Assembly (NCBI GenBank): GCA_028023455.1
Contig: JAQFVV010012495.1
Coordinates: forward strand, 2,509,711 to 2,573,710
DNA from: Epiperipatus broadwayi
Lineage: Eukaryota; Onychophora; Udeonychophora; Euonychophora; Peripatidae
Length of the DNA stretch: 64,000 bases
Direction of reading: 5' to 3'
Shown one piece after another: positions 1 to 11,392 of this stretch. The position numbers were made by a program, and so were the translations under genes. Position 1 is the stretch's first letter; the number at the start of each line of letters is the position of its first letter. The notes beneath the pieces are model-generated. The model was not told the origin of the DNA. It saw nothing but the letters and a program-made list of their open reading frames with translations, and did not search any database.

Positions 1-275
1 AACAACTAAATTTATTTAAAAAGTTGAATGCATGAAAATTGATGATAAAATAAGATTAATTTATTTGATGTTATAAAATTATGCATTCACATAAATAAAA
101 GTCCATCTACATAAATTATGTTTAAATATTTGAAATACAGGCACTCTTCACATACCTGGAGCCTAATTGTAAATATAGGGATTTGAACTCAGACTTTCAA
201 GCATCCTTCAACTATTCACACTATCTCATACCACTGATACACATGACCACATACATATAGAAAAGATAAATAATC

Positions 276-319
276 ACCAATATACATATTTCGTGCTGAA
301 CCAGCACTCATCAGTTGGT
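276..319 (-). ncRNA. Hammerhead ribozyme, type I, intact core
   Basis: Read on the minus strand: ACCAA (stem I), CTGATGA, stem II GTGCTG-GTT-CAGCAC (6 bp), GAAA, a stem III of ATA/TAT with a 2-nt TG loop, H17 = A, then TTGGT closing stem I. All invariant hammerhead core bases (CUGANGA, GAA, the A15.1-U16.1 pair, H at 17) are present. Predicted cleavage lies between plus positions 281 and 280. The very short stem III is a known trait of retroelement hammerheads, which often work as dimers. Activity is inferred. Confidence 0.85.
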
Positions 320-575
320 CCCGATTATAATCTTCCACACACATATAATCAGTGCTCAGTTTTATATTAAGATAGCAAGCCTCATACTTTAATGGACAGG
401 CTTCAATCTACTCCAACAGGGAATTTGAGCTTTCCATCATCAGATTTCATGGTATGGATGGCTGAAGTGTTGGAATAGATTGAAGCCTGTCCAATAAAGT
501 ATGAGGGTTTGCTATCTTAATATAAAACTGAGCACTGATTATATATATGTGTGTGTGTGGGAGATGATAATTTGG

Positions 576-619
576 ACCAACTGATAAGTGCTGGTTCAGT
601 ACGAAATATGTATATTGGT
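576..619 (+). ncRNA. Hammerhead ribozyme, right-arm copy, core mutated
   Basis: This is the mirror of the motif at 276-319 and lies in the opposite arm of family A copy 1. The order is ACCAA, CTGATAA, stem II, GAAA, TATGTATA, TTGGT. The core G8 is A (CTGATAA instead of CTGATGA), which should abolish cleavage. Stem II has a G-U pair. So only the minus-strand transcript of this element is predicted to cut itself. Confidence 0.7.
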
Positions 620-857
620 GATTATTTATATTTTCTACATGTATGTGGCCATGTGTATCAGTGTTATGAGATAGTGTGGATAGTTAAAGGATGCTTGAAA
701 GTCCGAGTTCAAATTCCGTATACAGTATTTACAAATTATGTTTGTAATTTTCAGATTAAATATGTAGCACCAAGAGAGCTGTGACCATTGTTTTAGTATT
801 GTGATTACTTATTCATATAGATTTTACATTTATTTCATGCACCTATTTTATGATTAC

Positions 858-862
<5 letters not shown>

Positions 863-919
<57 letters not shown>
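863..919. repeat. (AT)n microsatellite
   Basis: About 57 bases of uninterrupted AT dinucleotide repeat, next to the LINE-2 3' fragment that begins at 938. Confidence 0.95.
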
Positions 920-921
<2 letters not shown>

Positions 922-937
922 ATGACATTTACCAAAT

Positions 938-1135
938 CTATGTGATGTGATGTATTGTGGCTTCTCCTTAAACAAAGTCAAGAATATCTCAGCAATTATG
1001 CCCAGATAAACCTGTTAGCCACTTTATTTTCCATTTCCCACTCTAAATTTTTCCATAATCTGCTCTATCCCATTTCCACAACATAATCTTTGTCGACTCT
1101 ATAATCTTATATCTAAATCCCCCTTATCTTTAAAT
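938..1135 (-). mobile_element. LINE-2 3'-end fragment
   Basis: This matches the 3' end of the longer LINE-2 copy at 30238-32055, including the terminal CATCACATCACAT-like tail and the coding stretch around LVFMLGL-KNKGDLDMK. It is heavily 5'-truncated and diverged. Similarity fades after about 1135. Confidence 0.75.
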
Positions 1136-1224
1136 AATGATTGAAGTGCCCTCTAACAGTCTTGCTCAATAACTTTTTACAATAAAAAACTCTTTACACA
1201 TATACTTAAAAAATGACACTATCT

Positions 1225-1318
1225 TCAAGCAGAGAAAGTGACAGAAGAATCAATCCAAGAATCTTAGCCTGAAATCTGACACTCTACCACTGCACTAAGC
1301 CACTAAAGGCACAAATAT
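1225..1318 (-). mobile_element. SINE III-like tRNA-derived relic
   Basis: On the minus strand a tRNA-like head reads TTAGTGCAGTGGTAGAGTG (A-box region), followed by a TTGGATTGATTCTT T-arm-like stretch. The same head recurs at 27690-27765, 26522-26600 and 56105-56235. No terminal repeats were seen. Confidence 0.5.
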
Positions 1319-1354
1319 ATCATGTTGATTATGAATATTTCTAGTTTTATTTAT

Positions 1355-1740
1355 ATGAAATAAAGGATATGATTTCTATAGTGTAATTTTCATTACACTA
1401 CCTCTCATGCAAGATTACACTACAGAAATATTATTCATTACTGAATAATCTCTAGACTAATGAATAACTAATAAAAATTATTAATATACCTCCATTAAAT
1501 GGTTTGTGTCAAAGTTGTTAGGGCAGCAAGTTTGATAATTATCAATTAAACTGTAGTAAGTGCATTTTGGGGGTCATAAATATGTGTCTTTAATCATATT
1601 TTTATAATTACATCACTCTACAAGGTTTTAAATGCAGATAGAAAACATGCCCTATCTTGCATAGGAGTGGTATAATGAAAATTACATTACAGAAGTATTA
1701 TGCATTATTGAATAATCTTTAGTCAATGAATAATAAAATC
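1355..1740 (-). mobile_element. Family B foldback element, diverged copy
   Basis: It shares end sequence with the copies at 14055-14580 and 43185-43790: TAGTGTAATTTTCATTACAC, TCTCATGCAAG and AATATTATTCATTA. A middle block at about 1500-1562 is the reverse complement of 43527-43590. Both ends are recognisable; the central HHR-like block is absent or unrecognisable here. Confidence 0.6.
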
Positions 1741-3050
1741 ATAAAGTGTTTCTCTTTTGTTTTGAAATATTTAATATTAAATTGTTGTTTGATCAAAATT
1801 TTGCTTATAAATGTGTGCTGACATCTGTTTTACAATAATGTATATCAAACTTGGATTTTTAGTAAAATTGTAATAAGTATAATATTGTTGAATTTATTAT
1901 GGTAATGATAATGTTGCTAACAAATTTGTAGTTTAGAAATAAAATAAATGTTTAAAAAAGTGTCTATAACCAATCTTCATATTTCTTTGTATAATCTATG
2001 TTGAAAGTTAAAAACATTTTTTTACAAACTGTATGATAATATAATATACCATTCCTTAACAAATATTATATAAAGTTATTTTTATCAAGTACTATTAAGC
2101 TTGACCACCTAATGGAACCACAGTTGAAGAATTGTGAAATGACATTTAGATATGACAGTTAATTATGAATATTCAAAAACTAGTTCTCAAACAAAAATCA
2201 TCCTGCTATCTTGAAAATAAAAATCACATTTTTCTATCTTCTCTCAATATTTTTGTATTTCACTCTTTTACCTTTCTTTACTTTTTGTCTCAATTACATG
2301 TATGGATATGGAACAAATTATTACAGGCTTATCTTGTCATCAATTATCATTTCACACCAATTTGAATTGTACACAGGTATGTATGAATGTGTACAGTAGG
2401 CAAACTCTTAGTATTAGAAGAACAATAATGAAACAAGTTTAATAAAGAGGAAATTTTAAAATGTGATTTGAGAGAAGACTGCAATAAATAATTAGTTACT
2501 TGCATCTAGATTTGAAACAGGAATTTATGGTTCTATTATAAGACCTTTCTGCCCCAACAATTGTTGGAAGGACTAAAGAATATGTGTTAAAAATACTGTC
2601 TTGCAAATTTTGTCTGTATCTAAATATGATTGGAAGATTGCTTATTCAAGTCATAAAAATATTTAAAATATCAGTAAAATTAATGGTAGGAAGGTATGAT
2701 ATAATGATGATGATATAATGATGATAATAAAGAGAAGTACGGCATTTCTTTCGATTATAAATGCATACAGAATATTAAGCTGTTCTTAATGTGAATTCTT
2801 AAGATCTGTCTATAGAGTATGACTTATAAGCAAAACATTGTTATAAGGTCGATATAGATTCTTTTAGTAGAATGTCTTTTTTGGAAGAAAAAGTTTAGTT
2901 ATTTAGACAGATCACTGTAAGTTACTTTTAAGTAATTCATTAACAAAATGTTGATTGTGTGGTAATGAATTCCATATAAAGTTTTATTTGATATCTATTT
3001 ACCATTGAAAGTTTAATGATATTTCAAATTGATTTGTATAATTATGCCAG
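1741..3050. other. AT-rich stretch without recognised feature
   Basis: I see no coherent coding frame, tRNA-like sequence or foldback. Short frames near 2165-2400 have no recognisable motif. A short ATGATGATATAATGATG run occurs around 2698-2730. Confidence 0.6.
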
Positions 3051-3238
3051 TATAGTTAAAATAGGCAAAACTCTCCATACAGTAGTGTCACCAAGTGCAA
3101 GCCAGAGTAATCAATGGATGTGACAACTTGCACTGAGCGACACTACTATATGGAGAGTTTTGCCTGTTTTAACAACAGATATGAGCAAGCATAAGAAATG
3201 GTGATCATGTGATTTTTAGTGGTTTTATAGTTAAAATA
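3051..3238 (+). mobile_element. Family C palindromic retroposon, short copy
   Basis: The element (3064-3225) is bounded by a perfect 13-bp repeat, TATAGTTAAAATA, at 3051-3063 and 3226-3238. The core has arms of about 45 bp built on GGCAAAACTCTCCATA and CACTACTATATGGAGAG. A one-sided tail (about 3165-3225) containing GGTGATCATGTGATTTTTAG follows. The same tail lies on the left of the copy at 51008-51281 and at the right of 8102-8576. The clean 13-bp duplication and single tail argue for retroposition. Confidence 0.85.
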
Positions 3239-3549
3239 AGAAATGTTTTTTTGGAAACTTTAATTTTATTTGTTACTGAGGCCCAACGTTATTAGAAATA
3301 ATGTAATGACATTAGTTCTGCAAACTTAAATACAATTTTTATTTAATTTTTGTATCATGGATATTTTGTTTAAAGAAAAAAATAGTATAGATAACCTTGA
3401 TATATTCACAATAATCAGGTTGGCATTTTAGAGAGTATTTATAATGAAGAGTCAGATTTTAAAAAAAGTAATTATATACCAACTTAAAGGCAAAAAATTT
3501 TGAAAAGATTTTATGTTAGTTTAAAACTATAGTAATATTAAAAATTATA

Positions 3550-4180
3550 TCCTATCTAAAATATATTGGCAGAAACTTTGTTTTGTTTTTTTTTATATTT
3601 TAGCAACAATAGCTGACTCATGTTAAAATTTCTAAATTATAATTTTATAAAATGAATAATTCTTTGAGTTCACAAAAAAACATTTTCCACAGGTTCTCTG
3701 TCAATGAGAATTATCAGGGAATTTATTAAAAATGAAAATTTAGCCGACATGTTTTAGAAGTCACAACAACTCTATGTTCCAAATTAAATATTAAAGCTTA
3801 TTTTGTAGAATGAAGGAAACTTTTCATGCATAAAAAAACATTTTAATGAATTCGCTGACGAAAAGTGAATTATAAATGACTTTATTAATAAGAACATGAC
3901 AAAATGGCTGGCTTTTTTTAGTAGTTGTTATCTGTTAAAATTTACAAATTTCTTATTAAAGCTTGCTTTGTCAGATGAATAAGACTTCATTTGAATCTAC
4001 AAAAAAAAAAACATTTTCATCAGATTTCTGACAATTAATAAATTATGAGTGATTATAGAGGGAGCTGTTTTGATGTCTGATAGTGATAGGTGGATTAAAA
4101 CTTCATTTAATTATCAAACTTACTTTAGATCTTGTTTTGTGTTTTAAAATAATAATAGTTGATTTGTTATCTTTAAAATT
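3550..4180. repeat. Degenerate tandem repeat, about 155-170 bp unit
   Basis: Three loosely similar units carry an A-run plus ACATTTT followed by a CAGATTTCTGAC-like sequence, near 3679, 3833 and 4003. Divergence is high and the unit limits are uncertain. Confidence 0.45.
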
Positions 4181-4239
4181 ATATGATTGTTTACTATTAA
4201 AACTTCACTTGAATACTCTTTTTTATATGTATACAAACT

Positions 4240-5605
4240 GTTAAAATTTTTTGGCACAATGGTGCCATCTAGCGCAAACTTTGGTAATCAATGAATGCTG
4301 GAAGATTGCATATCATTATCCCTATCTATGCTTTTCCATCCAATTTACTCAGAATATTTTCTATATCATGGCTTTCGCTAAGGAGCCTTGGGTTCCGTGA
4401 GCAATACATCTCAACATTTGAATCTAATGCATCTTCTCTCCAATATCCATCATTTATCTTTCTGCTTAGCCATAAAGCTATTAGTTCAAACTGAAAACAC
4501 ACTAATGTTTTCAAGTCAAGCTAATTTGCCTGTATAATCAATCATATAGATTTAAAACCAGCCAGTAGCTATATATTTTGATGTCTTTGGTTTTTTTAAT
4601 AATCATAGTCACCTTTATTCTTGGGCTAGGATTGGCATTAAACCATTGAAGCATCACGTGATTACTTTTTCTTATGCTTACACAAGCTATTAAAATAAAA
4701 GTCAAATTTTCTACACAATAGAGCCATTTAGTGCAAACTTCAATAATCAATAGATGCTAGAAGATTATGAATCATTATCTCTATTCAGTGTTTTCCCATC
4801 CAGTATTACTAGAATAGTTTCTGTCCTATGACTTTCATCAATTAAAAGCCACAAGTCTGGAAACACCAAAACTGAACATTAGAGTGTTTCAAGTTTAGGC
4901 TGGATAGCTTTATAATTTAGAAAAAAGGTAAAGAGAGCATACTGAAGAGAAGGTGCATTAGATATAAAGGTTCAGGTCCACTGCTCCCAGAGTGAAGGCT
5001 GTTCACTGATGAAAGCAATAAGCTAGAAACTACTCTGGGGTATTGGGTTGGAAGGCATTGGATAGAAATAATGCACAACTTTCTAGCATTTCTTGATTAC
5101 CAGAACTTGCACTTGGTGGCACTACTGTATGAAAAAAATTGTTTTTTTTTCTAATAGCTTATATAACTAGCATAAGAAAACATGCTCTTGTGAAGACATG
5201 GTTTAATACTAATTACAGTCAAAGGATAAAGTGATTCTGGCTACTAAAAAACCTAAGACATCAAAATATATAATACTGAACTGTTTTCAAATTTGTATGT
5301 CTACAAGGTAATTAGCTTCCATTGAAAACATTGATGCATTTTCAGTTTAAGCTGATAGCTTCATAGTTAAGCAAAAGAGTACAAGATTGATAATGGAGAG
5401 GAGATCCATTAAATCCAAAGTTCCAGGTGCAGTGCTCCTAGATCTAATGTTCCTCACTGATGAAAGCCATAAGCTAGAAACTATCCTGGGATATTTGATA
5501 ACAAAGCATTGGATAGGGAAAATGATACACAACCTTCTAGAATCTTCTAACCATCAGAAATTGCACTAAGTAGCACTAGTGTATGAAAAAATCTGCTACC
5601 GTAGA
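4240..5605. mobile_element. 1.37 kb imperfect palindrome of family C sequence
   Basis: The sequence at 4240-4920 is the imperfect reverse complement of 4920-5605. For example ATATATTTTGATGTCTTTGG at 4570 is mirrored by CCTAAGACATCAAAATATA near 5253, and the CATCATTATCCCTATC block at 4310 by GATAGGGAAAATGATAC at 5512. Each arm carries two copies of the family C unit, so the structure is a nested double foldback. Right-arm units contain CACTGATGAAAGC...AAGCTAGAAACTA blocks (4998, 5456) that look like decayed hammerhead cores. Short antiparallel frames here are palindrome shadows. Confidence 0.8.
4998..5036 (+). ncRNA. Hammerhead-like core, decayed (family C)
   Basis: CTGATGA is followed by a 3-bp AGC/GCT stem II, GAAA, an ACTACT segment and C before TGGGG. 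Core bases are kept, but stem III has a C-C mismatch and stem I has only about 4 weak pairs. A sister copy lies at about 5456-5495. It is homologous in layout to the intact motif at 17982-18029. Confidence 0.4.
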
Positions 5606-8100
5606 ATTGATTAGGGATATGTATTTCATCTCATCTTAAGGTTTCTATTGTTTCATTTAATAAAAAAGAAAAATTATAAAAAAAGACTGTAATAATTGTT
5701 ATGGAATATCATCGTTATGAACTACAGCCAAAGTACTTTCATTGATCTAATTAGATTATTTTCACGTTCAAAATGGCCACCGAGCATGTACTATATCAGC
5801 ACCGAAAAGTGTTATAATTGAAGGCATGGATTTTAGCTTGCTTTTAACTAATTTAGACAGATATTCAACTCATTGAATTGTGCAGGTTTATAAAAATGTT
5901 TGAAATAGTTGAGTGCCTGTAAAAGTTCATTTGCATTAAACAAAAACTGTAACATGATGTTATAAAAGAAAGGATTTTTAGCAATGGTGAAGTTCTTAAT
6001 CTATTTTACTAAAGATTTCTAACATTACAGTATAAACAAAACTTTTTAAAAATAAGAATAATAGTGTCATTAATAATAAATTGAGAAGACACATTTTTGT
6101 ATATTTTACTGAATGTTTTTTCCCTCATTCATTCACTGGAAAAAAAAAAAAAAAAATTTACTGGATATAAAGATATTTAAATAAAATGAGCAGCAAAATT
6201 TCTATCTTTCATTGCAATTGATACTGACTTTAAAACATTAAAACAATTATAGAGATTCTTAATAATGAGACTCATATGTTTCATTCCTATAAAAGAAAAA
6301 AGTTATTGAAACAAAATAATATCACCCAAAGCATATTCAGTTGCAGGGAAAGATAGGCATGTTTTCTGTTCATTTTATTTTTAAAAAAAGATAAAGGAAA
6401 AATAATAAAGGAAAAATAAAATGAATATGCTGAATATGGTGTGCCATTTATAATTTTTTTTACAAATTCTAATTTTTTAAATTTGTGATAGTATATACAG
6501 CACAGAGATAAAAAATGTCTGATATCAAAGTTATAAATTTTAATGGTTTTTTATTTGTGTATTTATTTAAATTTTTGTTCGTTCACATTTCTTTTTGAAT
6601 AAAAAGTGAAGTTAATACAGTTTGTGGGTTCACTATAGTTTTGAAAAGATACACATAAGAATTTCATTGTCACATGGCTGTTACTGCCAACTTAAAAAAA
6701 CACAGGCTGTCAGAAAGATAAATATATAACTATATCACATAAAAATAAGCAAACAGAGATTAGTAATACTTTTATTCTACATGATGCAGTTATAGAATGG
6801 CCAATTTTGGAGATTAAGATTCATGGAATGTGCCCCACTCTATCATCTTTGATTGTTTAAACTTATAAACGCTTGAGTATATAAAACCATTCAATTATTT
6901 ATTCAGGCATACTTTGTTTTGTATATTATAAATATAGCACAGAAGAAAAAAACAAATCACAGAACATTAGAAATGTAGTAATCTTACATATATATATATA
7001 CTAAAATAAAAACTGGATTTTTGCCTTTCTAATGAGTTATAAGAAATGTCATTGCATTCTATGTATTCCAATAATTATTGAGTCAATAAGAATTTTAATG
7101 TTTATTATGCATAATATTTACGAAACTATGACAATGAATTAAGTTCAAGGTAAAGTATTTCAGTACTTGTTAATTCATTCGTTAACTTTAGCTTCATATT
7201 TCCTGTATTAAGTAATTTTCTATTTTATTTAAACCTTACTGAATGTTTCCTGAAATATTTGACAACTTAACAAAACATTTTGGCATATATTTTATTTACA
7301 TCATTTAATAGTTTATGATTATTAGAATACTAAAAAAAATAGTACTATTGACATAACAAATATTATATATTAAAATTTTATACCATTTTCCCAAATATAT
7401 TTAAAATTTTCAGCGTTAATAATATATATTTTAAATATTAAAAATATATACTATATATAAACTTTTTTTTATATTTTAGAATATAAATTTTACATTAAAA
7501 AATCAGTAATGACAAATAATCGTATGTCTTTAGATAATCTTTAAAAAATATAAAACTAAATGGCGAATTCATTGACTCACATAATATGGTGACACAAATG
7601 CCTTATTAATAATAGGTTTGAATAACTCAGTATTATAATAAGTTCATTACCCTATAATTTCGTAAGATTTAACCTAAAACATCGTATATGAAAAGAGAGG
7701 TATGCATGTTAGTTCTGATAACATTGTGGCCATATCAATTAATTAAAATGCCTTACGGACAAATGTCTATTTATTCATTAAAATATATAAACACAGACAC
7801 ACCTACACTTATTATTTGGCTGAAAGTTTGCAATAATAGCATTTTAATTGTAATATATGTTTGTTTTCAACACCTCCAACTAATTGTTAAATGTCTTTCA
7901 AAAAAATTTAAATTTTGTTTAAATTTTTTAAACACATTCAATGCTGTTAGTAATAAGCACAGATTAATATATAAATAATATTGGTATTCTCTCTTCTTTA
8001 AGTGCTTCTGACAAGAAGAGAAGTGATAGTATTAGCATGGAAATTAAGCCGGAGTCTTTAGATTCTTGGATAGGGGAATATAAGATGATACTCTAATCCT
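5606..8100. other. AT-rich unassigned stretch
   Basis: No recognised gene, SINE or foldback. A 96-codon frame at 7688-7978 is very AT-rich, has no motif, and I do not call it a gene. Poly-A and AT runs are common (6140-6156, 6985-7000, 7420-7470). Confidence 0.6.
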
Positions 8101-8101
8101 C

Positions 8102-8576
8102 TAGTTTATTCCATAACAAAGGCAAAACTCTCCCTACAGTAGTGTCAATAGATTCAAAAAGGTTTGTGCATGAAATTCCTATCCAATGTCTACACCCTCA
8201 ATATCCCCAGACTAGCTGCTTTCATTATTAGGAGCCTTGGATCTGAGAGCACTAATGCAACTCTCCAGCAGGCATATTTTACCTTTTAGTTAACTATAAA
8301 TAGCTATGAGTCCAAAACTAAAACACAGTACTGTTTTCAATTCAAATTCATTCACTTGTATAGTGGCATAGATCTGAGCTCAGTTCAGCATCTATACATT
8401 TTGGTGTATTTGGTTCTTTATTAACCATAGTCACCATTATCCTATTTGATAGGATTAGTATTAAACCACTAAACATCACATGATTATTTTCTATGTGTAC
8501 ACAAGCTTGCCTCTGTTATAACAACTTGTGTAAGCATAGAGAATGGTGATTATGTGTTGTTTAATAGTTTATTACA
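8102..8576 (+). mobile_element. Family C element, one-arm copy with tail
   Basis: It starts with GGCAAAACTCTCCCTACAGTAGTG at 8121 and continues through the family C internal unit. It ends with the tail that folds back at 8465-8564 (AAACATCACATGATTATTTT against GAATGGTGATTATGTG). A probable 12-bp duplication with one mismatch (TAGTTTATTMCA) lies at 8102-8113 and 8565-8576. The minus strand around 8200-8255 keeps GAAAGCAGCTAGTCTGGGG, a damaged form of the family's hammerhead block. Confidence 0.65.
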
Positions 8577-8619
8577 TCAAAGATGACAATCAATAGAAGT
8601 TTTATATATTTATTTATGA

Positions 8620-9830
8620 GGATCCCCTAGTTTTTCCTTTTTTTTTTTAATGAATGGTTTGATCAAGTGAGCATTTTTTTAAAATTTTTTTTCATCTCCA
8701 TCCAATACTCTTGCCTTTCCCCATGCTACTTTAGATACATTTGTTTGTTTTTTTGCACTATAATGAATATTCTGCACTCTTTATATTGCCTTGCCACATT
8801 CACATGGAAATTTCATAGATGTAGCATTTGTTAGTCAGCAATTCCAATTTGTGGTTTGCAGAATTTCTCATAGTACAGTACAGTTTTGGAAAGCTGTTCT
8901 GATAATATACTGATTACAAATGTTCTTTAGTTTGTCTGATATTTTTGGTATGTATGGATAAACTGCAACACCTATAATTGCTGTTTTCTTTTAATATTTC
9001 TTTTTGGTGTTTATTTAATGTTTCAATGATAATTGATAGATAACCATTTTTTATGAGAATTTATTTTATGCAAGACTTTTCCTTTTCTAAGTAACTGGTT
9101 CCTGGACAAATTTATTTTGCTCTGTTCTGTAGTAATAGTATAGTTTCATTTTTTTGTTTTGTGTTTCTGTCATGTTTGGATATATATCTAATATTTTTTT
9201 GTGTCTGAGTTTTCTTTAAATTATACTGTTGATTATTTGATAAGGGAATTTTGTCACAAGAACATCTAAGATTGCCTATTTTTATTCATTTTTTAATTCT
9301 ATTGTGAAATTTACTGATGTATGACTGAAGTGTTTGTAGTCGTGCTTCACCATATGGTCATAGTACAGATGTATCATCAGCTTAATAAAGCCAGACTTTA
9401 GGTGGAAATGGACTGATATTAATTGCTATGATTTTCAATACTTCCATGGAAATCCTGCTGCTACAGGGTGACAGTGGTAAACCCATACCTATTTTTTGAT
9501 TTTGTTGGAACAATTTTATATTGTATTGTTATCATGCATAATGTTAAAAATTCCATTATATTATTCTCTGTAGAAAAAAATGTTCTGGTCTATAAGCTAT
9601 TATTCTGATTTAATCTTTTCCTTACAATAAATAATGCTTCATCATATGGTACATTTGTGAATAAACTTTCCACATCAAAGTTTACCAATAATGTTAATAT
9701 TTTAATGTTCTTGATTAATTCCACAAAATGTTTAGAATCCCTGACAAAGCATTGCATTTTGCATGCAAACAGTTGAGAGCTGTAAAGAGAATTCATAATA
9801 TTAAAATTAGTTCAAGATTTTTTTTTAAAA
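8620..9830 (-). pseudogene. Penelope-like element, minus arm: RT and GIY-YIG remnant
   Basis: The only long open piece (9796-9590) reads FVELIKNIK, then VNFDVESLFTNVPYDEAL, a hallmark of Penelope reverse transcriptase. Further along the minus strand are broken matches to the later RT region and linker (VYPYIPKISDKLKNICNQY) and to a PCECGK start of a GIY-YIG endonuclease near 8800. Many stops and shifts break it, so it is non-functional. It lies head-to-head with the plus-strand fragment at 9830-11300. Confidence 0.75.
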
Positions 9831-11300
9831 AAAGACTTTTTGTAGAACCAGTCAAACATTGCACATTTCAATCACTTTGTGGAATTGATCAAGGACAATA
9901 AAACAAATTGGCAAGACTAAATGTGAAAAGTTTATTCACAAAAGTATCCTGTATTAAAACATTGTCATAAGATAATAAACAAGCAAAATAACTCTTATTG
10001 AGAGTACAATGCAACTTTTAACATTCTGCATAATGATAACATATTTCTAATACAACACAGAACTTTTAATAAAATCAAGGAATGCTTATGGGTTCACTAT
10101 TGTCACTCTTCATCAGCAATATTTAAGTGAAAATTCTTGAAACAACCATCAATAAAAATCTATATTCACCTAAAGTGCGACTTTACTATATTGATGATAT
10201 ATTTATTGTGTGAACACATAATAAAGCATTACAATAAGAATTCTTGTCATCCATCAGTAATATAACTCTTTTAATTAAATTCACAATAGAATAAAAACAA
10301 GAACAAAAATTGTATTCTTAGATATTGTTGTGACAATACTATTTTTATGGAAAAACCAGAAACTACAACCTATAGAAAACCTTCTCACAAGCAAAAATAT
10401 TTATTATATATATATCCAAGGAGTAATAAGGAGAGATGATAATAGATGGACAGTTGAAATCTTAAACTGAAATCCAAGAGTCTGTAAAAGACCTAGAAAG
10501 AGACTATGTGTGAGATGGATAGAAGAAATAAAGTGTGTTGGAATGATATGGAGAAGACAGGCTACAGATCAAAAAAGATAGATTGAATTTGGTGGAATCT
10601 TCATTCTGCAGTGGTTAATGATGGTTGAAAATGATGATGATATATATCCAATCATGACAAAAACAAACTGGAATTATACTATCTTTGGAACAGGCAAAAA
10701 TATATCCAAAGATGATAAAACACAAAAAGTAGTATTGCACTATCACTATGGAACTGAATAATAAAAGCTTGTTGAAAAATCAATAACCTGCAAAAAAAAG
10801 TTATATATAAAACAAACTCTCATAAAAATGATTATTTAAATGTTATCATTAAAACCATAAACAGAAAACAAAATGAAACATCAAAAAAAAAAAAAATAGA
10901 TATTTCAGTATATCCATACATACCAGGAATATGAGATATACTAAAGAATATTTGTAATCAGTATAACATCAAAACAACTTTCCAAAACTATAAAAGACTG
11001 TGAGGTATTCTATTTTCTACAAAACCCAAATTGGAAATATTAAAAACAAAAACTCCAGCTATGAATGTGAAAGAATATATATTTATGAAAACTGATGACC
11101 GATTGAAGAACAATTAAAAGTGCACAAAGTAATGATTTAAAAAAACCCTGATGTATTTAAGTAGCAGATGTACATGCAACAATGAAAGTATATTCCATGG
11201 GAAAAAAACTAGAATATTGGATAGAGAAGAAAAATAAAAAGAAAAATGTAAAAAGATTGCTTGCATGATAATGACAAAGAACTTCATAAGTTAACCTAGT
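9830..11300 (+). pseudogene. Penelope-like element, plus arm: RT and GIY-YIG remnant
   Basis: It begins at nearly the same element position as the minus arm (HFVELIKDNK at about 9872). The RT active-site region is frameshifted around YIDDIFIV (10190) and the KFTIE block follows near 10280. After the nested RTE piece comes a linker, VYPYIPGI...ICNQYNIKTTFQ (10906-10990), then a degenerate GIY-YIG domain (YECERIYIYEN, PIEEQLKVHK, RILDREEK at about 11055-11240). Multiple stops make it dead. Confidence 0.75.
10420..10645 (+). mobile_element. RTE-type LINE 3' fragment nested in the PLE
   Basis: Decayed match to the RTE C-terminal tail (RRDDNRWT...RP.KRP..RW...I..CVG), ending with CTGCAGTGGTTAATGATGGT and a GATGATGATA tail. 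It splits the Penelope-like frame, so it inserted after the PLE did. Confidence 0.75.
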
Positions 11301-11392
11301 ATGATAATTTATAATGTTTGAAAATCATCATTAATCTTACCCTTAAGAAAAAAATAAAGAAATCAAGAGAATCCACATAAATAAGTATATAA

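Larger units (their letters stand above)
113..743 (-). mobile_element. Family A palindromic retroposon, copy 1
   Basis: The arms at about 171-418 and 469-735 are reverse complements with a short centre at 419-468. A one-sided tail (124-170) recurs in the opposite orientation next to copies 4 and 5, so this copy reads on the minus strand. An 11-bp direct repeat, AAATTATGTTT, flanks it at 113-123 and 733-743, which supports insertion by target-primed reverse transcription. Each arm carries a hammerhead ribozyme motif and, near its outer end, a GTTCAAAT-type tRNA B-box-like sequence. No protein is encoded; a frame across the right arm is incidental. The nearest known class is the retrozyme or PLE-linked HHR element; that link is inferred. 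Confidence 0.85.

Noticed and set aside
431-460. TCATCAG/CTGATGA in the centre of family A copy 1 as a third hammerhead
   Set aside because: GGAAA follows almost at once with no room for stem II, and no stem I pairing is possible.
551-784. 77-codon frame as a small gene
   Set aside because: It lies in the family A right arm across a ribozyme motif and is not kept open in other copies.
9360-9385. CTGATGA on the minus strand in the Penelope-like arm
   Set aside because: It belongs to the decayed RT motif (DDT-like coding sequence) and lacks GAAA and stems.
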